In this document: in pieces, positions 60,694 through 64,000 of the stretch
Numbering within the stretch: position 1 is the first letter of the stretch
How the letters are laid out: every line of letters starts with the position of its first letter
Source of the DNA: Pseudomonas cedrina subsp. cedrina
GTDB lineage: Bacteria; Pseudomonadota; Gammaproteobacteria; Pseudomonadales; Pseudomonadaceae
DNA length: 64,000 bases
Reading direction: 5' to 3'
Assembly (NCBI RefSeq): GCF_001983175.1
Contig: NZ_MNPW01000016.1
Coordinates: forward strand, 1 to 64,000
Position numbers and translations under genes: made by a program
The notes under the pieces: model-generated
What the model was told of the DNA's origin: nothing
Databases searched by the model: none
What the model saw: the letters and a program-made list of their open reading frames with translations, nothing else

Positions 60694-62268
60694 TCAGGGT
60701 TCAGTCCGGGCGTCCACTCGGCGGCTGATGCCGAATGGGTTGGCGTCCTGGAGTATTGGGGGCAACAACGTCTCGGGGAAATCCTGGTAAGACACCGGTC
60801 GCAAAAAACGATTGATTGCCAGGCTGCCCACCGAGGTGGTGCGAGGGTCTGACGTGGCCGGGAAAGGGCCGCCATGCACCATGGCGTGACACACCTCCAC
60901 GCCGGTACCAAAACCATTGAGCAGAATGCGGCCAGCCTTTTTCTCCAGGGTCGGCACCAGCGTACCGAGGAGGGGGTAATCGTCGGCACTCGCGTGAACC
61001 GCAATCGTCAGCTGCCCCTCCAACGCTTCAATCACCTGCAGCAATGTGTCTGCATCAGGGCAGCGAACAATCAGGGACGAGGCGCCAAACACTTCGTGGC
61101 GCAGTGCGGTGTGTGCCAGGAACGCATGCGCACGGGTAGCGAACAGCGCGGCCTGCCCTTGAAGACACTCACCCGGTCGGCCTCGGCCAAGTAGCTCAAC
61201 ACCAGACTGCGCCCGCAGTTTTTCGACACCCTCGCAAAAGCCTTCGTAGATCCCGCGCGTCAGCATGGTTGCAGCAGGTACTGCACTCAGGGCAGTGATT
61301 GCCGCCTGCTCGAAGGCGGCGAGTGGCGGACCTTCGATCGCCAGGATCAATCCCGGGTTTGTACAGAACTGGCCTGCGCCCACGGTGAGCGAGGCGATAA
61401 AGGTGTCAGCGATAAGCGCGCTACGCTCGGCCAGCGCATGGGGCAGCAGTACGACGGGGTTGATCGCGCTCATCTCCGCGTAGACCGGGATAGGCTCCCT
61501 GCGTGCCGCCGCGATATTCATCAAGGTGACGCCTGCGTGTTGCGAGCCTGTGAAACCGACAGCCTTGATTCGGTGGTCGGCAACCAATGCCTGGCTGATG
61601 CTGTGCTGCGAATCGAATATCAGGGAAAACACACCCTCTGCAAGATTGCATTCGCGTACCGATCGTTGAATCGCCTGGCCCACCAGCTCAGAGGTGCCTG
61701 GATGCGCCGAATGCGCCTTGACGATCACGGGGCAGCCGGCGGCCAGTGCGGACACGGTATCGCCCCCTGCAACCGAAAATGCCAGCGGGAAGTTGGAGGC
61801 GCCGAATACGGCAACCGGGCCAATGCCAATATTGCGCAGGCGGATATCCGCGCGAGGCAGTGGCGTGCGTTCAGGGCGTGCCGGATCGATACGCACGTCG
61901 AGAAAACTGCCCTCGCGCACGACTGATGCGAACAGCGCAAGCTGGTTGACCGTGCGTGCCCGCTCGCCTTCGAGTCGCTCACGCGTCAACCCGGTTTCGG
62001 CCATGCAGCGCTCGACCAATGCATCACCCAGCGCGAGGATATTACGGGCGACGGTTTCCAGGAAAACCGCTCGGTGCTCTGGCAACGTTTCGCGGTAAGT
62101 ATCGAAAGCCGCCTGCGCCAAGGCACAAGCATTTTCGAGATCGTCTGGCGTGGCGCCACCGAAAGCCGGCGCCAACGTTTCACCTGTAACGGCGTTGATC
62201 CCATGGATCTGCCCGTTTTTACCGCGAACTGTCGTCTGGCCGATCAGCATTTCACCGGAAATGGACAT
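60694..62268 (-). CDS. Aldehyde dehydrogenase, alpha-ketoglutarate semialdehyde type
   Basis: A 524-residue NADP-type ALDH of the KGSADH/YfmT group. It has an N-terminal INAVTGETLAPAFGGATPDDLENA domain, the cofactor region FGASNFPLAFSVAGGDTVSALAAGCPVIVKAHSAHPGTSEL, FTGSQHAG, the general base in YAEMSAINPVV and catalytic Cys in GAGQFCTNPG. In hydroxyproline breakdown it oxidises 2,5-dioxopentanoate to 2-oxoglutarate. ATG at 62268; the downstream HGGPFPATSDPRTTSVG tail is typical of the subgroup. Confidence 0.9.
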   Translation of the reverse strand: MSISGEMLIGQTTVRGKNGQIHGINAVTGETLAPAFGGATPDDLENACALAQAAFDTYRETLPEHRAVFLETVARNILALGDALVERCMAETGLTRERLEGERARTVNQLALFASVVREGSFLDVRIDPARPERTPLPRADIRLRNIGIGPVAVFGASNFPLAFSVAGGDTVSALAAGCPVIVKAHSAHPGTSELVGQAIQRSVRECNLAEGVFSLIFDSQHSISQALVADHRIKAVGFTGSQHAGVTLMNIAAARREPIPVYAEMSAINPVVLLPHALAERSALIADTFIASLTVGAGQFCTNPGLILAIEGPPLAAFEQAAITALSAVPAATMLTRGIYEGFCEGVEKLRAQSGVELLGRGRPGECLQGQAALFATRAHAFLAHTALRHEVFGASSLIVRCPDADTLLQVIEALEGQLTIAVHASADDYPLLGTLVPTLEKKAGRILLNGFGTGVEVCHAMVHGGPFPATSDPRTTSVGSLAINRFLRPVSYQDFPETLLPPILQDANPFGISRRVDARTEP

Positions 62269-62352
62269 AGCAAGCCTCGCTCGATGCAAATGAGAGTGTG
62301 GGTCTCTGTTTAGGGAGCGGGCCCCTGGCCAAGGCGCAGGGGCCCGTGGGGG

Positions 62353-63249
62353 TTACCCGCGAACAGCGAGTATGTCGATAGCTTTCTGCACGGTGCTGAT
62401 CACGTACTCGCGCTCCTGGCCGACCAGCGCCAGGCGTGGCGCGCGTGTCCACTCCGGAGCGCCGTAAACCAGGTGCTCGGCCAGTTTTATGTATTGCACC
62501 AGCTTGACGTGTACATCCAGATGAAAGGACGGCGTGAGGATGTGGTACAGCTCGCGGGCTTCACTGAAGCGTTGCTGGGCGCACAGATCAAAGAGCTTCA
62601 CGCACTGCGCCGGCCACACGTTGGTCATGCCCGATACCCAACCGGTAACGCCCAGCGCGCTGCTTTCGACGATCAGGTCGTCGACCCCGCAAAAGATACT
62701 GAAGCGATCACCAAAGGCCACGTACATGTCGGTCACACGCCGAATGTCTCCGGTTTCTTCCTTGACGCAGACAATCTCGGGAGTATCCACCAGATCCGCC
62801 AGGATCGCCGGGGTGCAGTCGACCCCATAGGCGATCGGATTGTTGTAGATCATGATGGGCAGGTCGGTGGCACTGGCGATGCCCTTGTACCACTCCACCG
62901 TTTCACGGTGGTCGGTCTTGTAGCCCAGGCTGGGGAAAACCATCAGGCCTTGTGCACCAAAGCTCTTGTAGAGCGCTGCATGTTTCTTCGCGGTGTGCAG
63001 GGTGATTTCGGCAAGCCCGCACAGCACGGGCACGCGGCCGGCGGCGACTTCGACCGCCGCGCGAATAACCGACTCACGCTCCGGCAGGCTCATGGACGCA
63101 TTCTCGCCCAGCATCGGCAGGACGATAACGCCGGAAACGCCGCTATTGATCAGGCGATCAATGCTGGCTCGGGTGGCCACCAAATCGACTTCGCCAGCCT
63201 CGGTCAGCTTGGTGGTGACTGCGGGAAAAACGCCTTTCCAGATTGCCAT
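62353..63249 (-). CDS. DHDPS-family pyrroline-4-hydroxy-2-carboxylate deaminase
   Basis: A 298-residue class I aldolase-fold enzyme of the dihydrodipicolinate synthase/N-acetylneuraminate lyase family. The Schiff-base lysine K163 lies in EIVCVKEETGD, the catalytic Tyr135 in MIYNNP, and the GxxGE-type motif in MLGENAS. Beside the epimerase, dehydrogenase and ALDH, it fits the deaminase that turns pyrroline-4-hydroxy-2-carboxylate into 2,5-dioxopentanoate. First gene of the DHDPS-ALDH-GntR unit; operator-like site 3 lies 59 bases upstream. ATG at 63249 is chosen by homology. Confidence 0.87.
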   Translation of the reverse strand: MAIWKGVFPAVTTKLTEAGEVDLVATRASIDRLINSGVSGVIVLPMLGENASMSLPERESVIRAAVEVAAGRVPVLCGLAEITLHTAKKHAALYKSFGAQGLMVFPSLGYKTDHRETVEWYKGIASATDLPIMIYNNPIAYGVDCTPAILADLVDTPEIVCVKEETGDIRRVTDMYVAFGDRFSIFCGVDDLIVESSALGVTGWVSGMTNVWPAQCVKLFDLCAQQRFSEARELYHILTPSFHLDVHVKLVQYIKLAEHLVYGAPEWTRAPRLALVGQEREYVISTVQKAIDILAVRG

Positions 63250-63307
63250 TTCAACTACCTTTTTTGTTGTGGTTTGGGTGTGGTGAAACTGTTGTGTAAT
63301 TGTCAAC

Positions 63308-63322
63308 TGTATCCAATCTACA
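63308..63322. promoter_or_regulatory. Operator-like site 3 (DHDPS-ALDH-GntR unit)
   Basis: TGTATCCAATCTACA, TGTA/TACA arms around TCCAATC, identical in its 15-base core to site 2. Confidence 0.65.
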
Positions 63323-63397
63323 ATTGCGCAGTTTGGCCTGTCCATCTAAGGCGTGTTTTATTTATGGCAAAAGAATTCAGTGGAGGGCGACGACGAA

Positions 63398-63721
63398 GTG
63401 CCGACACTAATCCTTGAGGTCGGCGGCAACCGTCTGGGTTATGCCATGCCCGGCTGTGAAGAGGGCTACTTCGATGGGGACGCGGTGCGGGTGATTCTTG
63501 ATGCGCAATGGCTGGTGTTTGGCTACGACATCAGTGAACGCGACACACGCTGGCATTTTATCCATCGCGCCAGCGATCACCTGTGTGCCGTACTGCTCTG
63601 GCCACGCTACGAGGTCAATATCCGTCGCTGCGCTGACGGCTGGTTGTTATTCGATGACCAGGGACGCCTGAGCCACATCACCGTGGCCGGTGCCAGCCAG
63701 CGAAATGTTAGCCTGAACTGA
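63398..63721 (+). CDS. Hypothetical 107-aa protein
   Basis: A small soluble protein with a beta-rich pattern (PTLILEVGGNRLGYAMPG; VILDAQWLVFGYDISERDTRWHFIHR; YEVNIRRCADGWLLFDDQG). The GTG at 63398 has a strong GGAGGG eight bases upstream, better than any upstream start. No family recognised. Divergent from the hydroxyproline unit but not obviously part of it. Confidence 0.55.
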   Translation: MPTLILEVGGNRLGYAMPGCEEGYFDGDAVRVILDAQWLVFGYDISERDTRWHFIHRASDHLCAVLLWPRYEVNIRRCADGWLLFDDQGRLSHITVAGASQRNVSLN

Positions 63722-63793
63722 GCTGCACAGGGGGAATTCGAGAGCCTCTAAGAATTATGGTTTGGCTGTCCCATACTGGTTTCGCTTCCGGCG

Positions 63794-64000
63794 TTATTGC
63801 GCCATCGCCTCGAGGATCCCATGGGCTACCTTCACCCGTTCGGCATTCGGGTAGTTCCTGTTCGCCACTATCACCACGCCCAGGCCCTTGCTCGGCACAT
63901 ACGCCACATACGCGCCAAACCCATTGGTGGAACCGGTTTTGTTCACCAGCCTATCGGCATTGGGCGCCTGTGGCGGGGTCAGCCAGTTGACCTTGTGCGG
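63794..64000 (-). CDS. ampC: Class C beta-lactamase, C-terminal part (partial)
   Basis: The last 68 residues of an AmpC-type beta-lactamase, running off the right edge. The third active-site motif KTG is seen in VNKTGSTNGFGAYVAYVPSKGLGVVIVANRNYPNAERV. The Ser-x-x-Lys and Tyr-Ala-Asn motifs lie outside the window, so integrity cannot be judged. Confidence 0.88.
   Translation of the reverse strand, partial: PHKVNWLTPPQAPNADRLVNKTGSTNGFGAYVAYVPSKGLGVVIVANRNYPNAERVKVAHGILEAMAQ

Overview
The window is a stretch of a Pseudomonas chromosome, most likely from the P. fluorescens lineage. Supporting signs are the high GC with strongly biased codons, the 180-kDa-class NAD-glutamate dehydrogenase, the MoxR/DUF58/Bat operon, AcnB, SbcCD, small Pseudomonas-only families (DUF5629, DUF6124-like), and more than a dozen REP-type palindromes built on GTGGGAGCNGGCTTGC or GTAGTGAGCGGGCTTG. 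No rRNA, tRNA, CRISPR array, IS transposase or prophage was seen.

Layout. 1-2900: the end of an unidentified gene, a palindromic spacer, a DUF5629 gene with a periplasmic lactonase, and two tiny exported peptides. 2.9-8.4 kb: sbcD-sbcC-GST on the minus strand. 8.5-11.7 kb is the accessory patch: two ~0.85 kb direct copies of a block (REP + DUF6124-like gene + structured leader + REP) flank an RHH/ParE toxin-antitoxin pair, followed by a small exported protein and an orphan 175-aa gene. 12.3-19.1 kb: the MoxR-DUF58-DUF4381-BatA-BatB/C-BatD operon. 20.3-25.1 kb: NAD-glutamate dehydrogenase. 25-38 kb: a Sel1-repeat protein, two FCD-GntR regulators behind a DctA-type transporter, tag, a MocR regulator divergent from an AhpD-like gene, an SDR/phosphotransferase pair, a 2-hydroxyacid dehydrogenase, an isochorismatase-fold hydrolase preceded by a probable leader peptide with attenuator, and a serine/threonine-type permease.

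38.9-42.5 kb carries a complete rhlA-rhlB-rhlR-rhlI set in the P. aeruginosa order: HAA synthesis, rhamnosyl transfer, the LuxR-type receptor and the AHL synthase, with a near-perfect lux box upstream of rhlA. It sits beside acnB. No rhlC is present in the window, so mono-rhamnolipid is the expected product from these genes alone.

45.9-54 kb: a DUF1289 gene, an Anr-box-controlled universal stress protein, miaE, an MFS exporter, an OmpR/CpxA-type two-component pair, a MipA-type outer membrane protein, and a beta-lactamase-fold lipoprotein that lacks its nucleophilic serine. 54.1-63.3 kb is a trans-4-hydroxy-L-proline catabolic locus: ABC importer, D-amino-acid (hydroxyproline) dehydrogenase, 4-hydroxyproline 2-epimerase, GntR regulator, alpha-ketoglutarate semialdehyde dehydrogenase-like ALDH and a DHDPS-family deaminase. 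One shared operator-like sequence (TGTATCCAATCTACA) lies before all three transcription units. The window closes with a small hypothetical gene and the C-terminus of a class C beta-lactamase.

The most unusual features are: the paired leaders whose three-part complementarity covaries between the two copies (8.95-9.11 and 10.55-10.70 kb); the leaderless Thr/Ser-rich 28-codon ORF followed by an intrinsic terminator (37.2-37.4 kb); the nested 137-bp palindrome before acnB; and the rhlABRI cluster in a fluorescens-type background.
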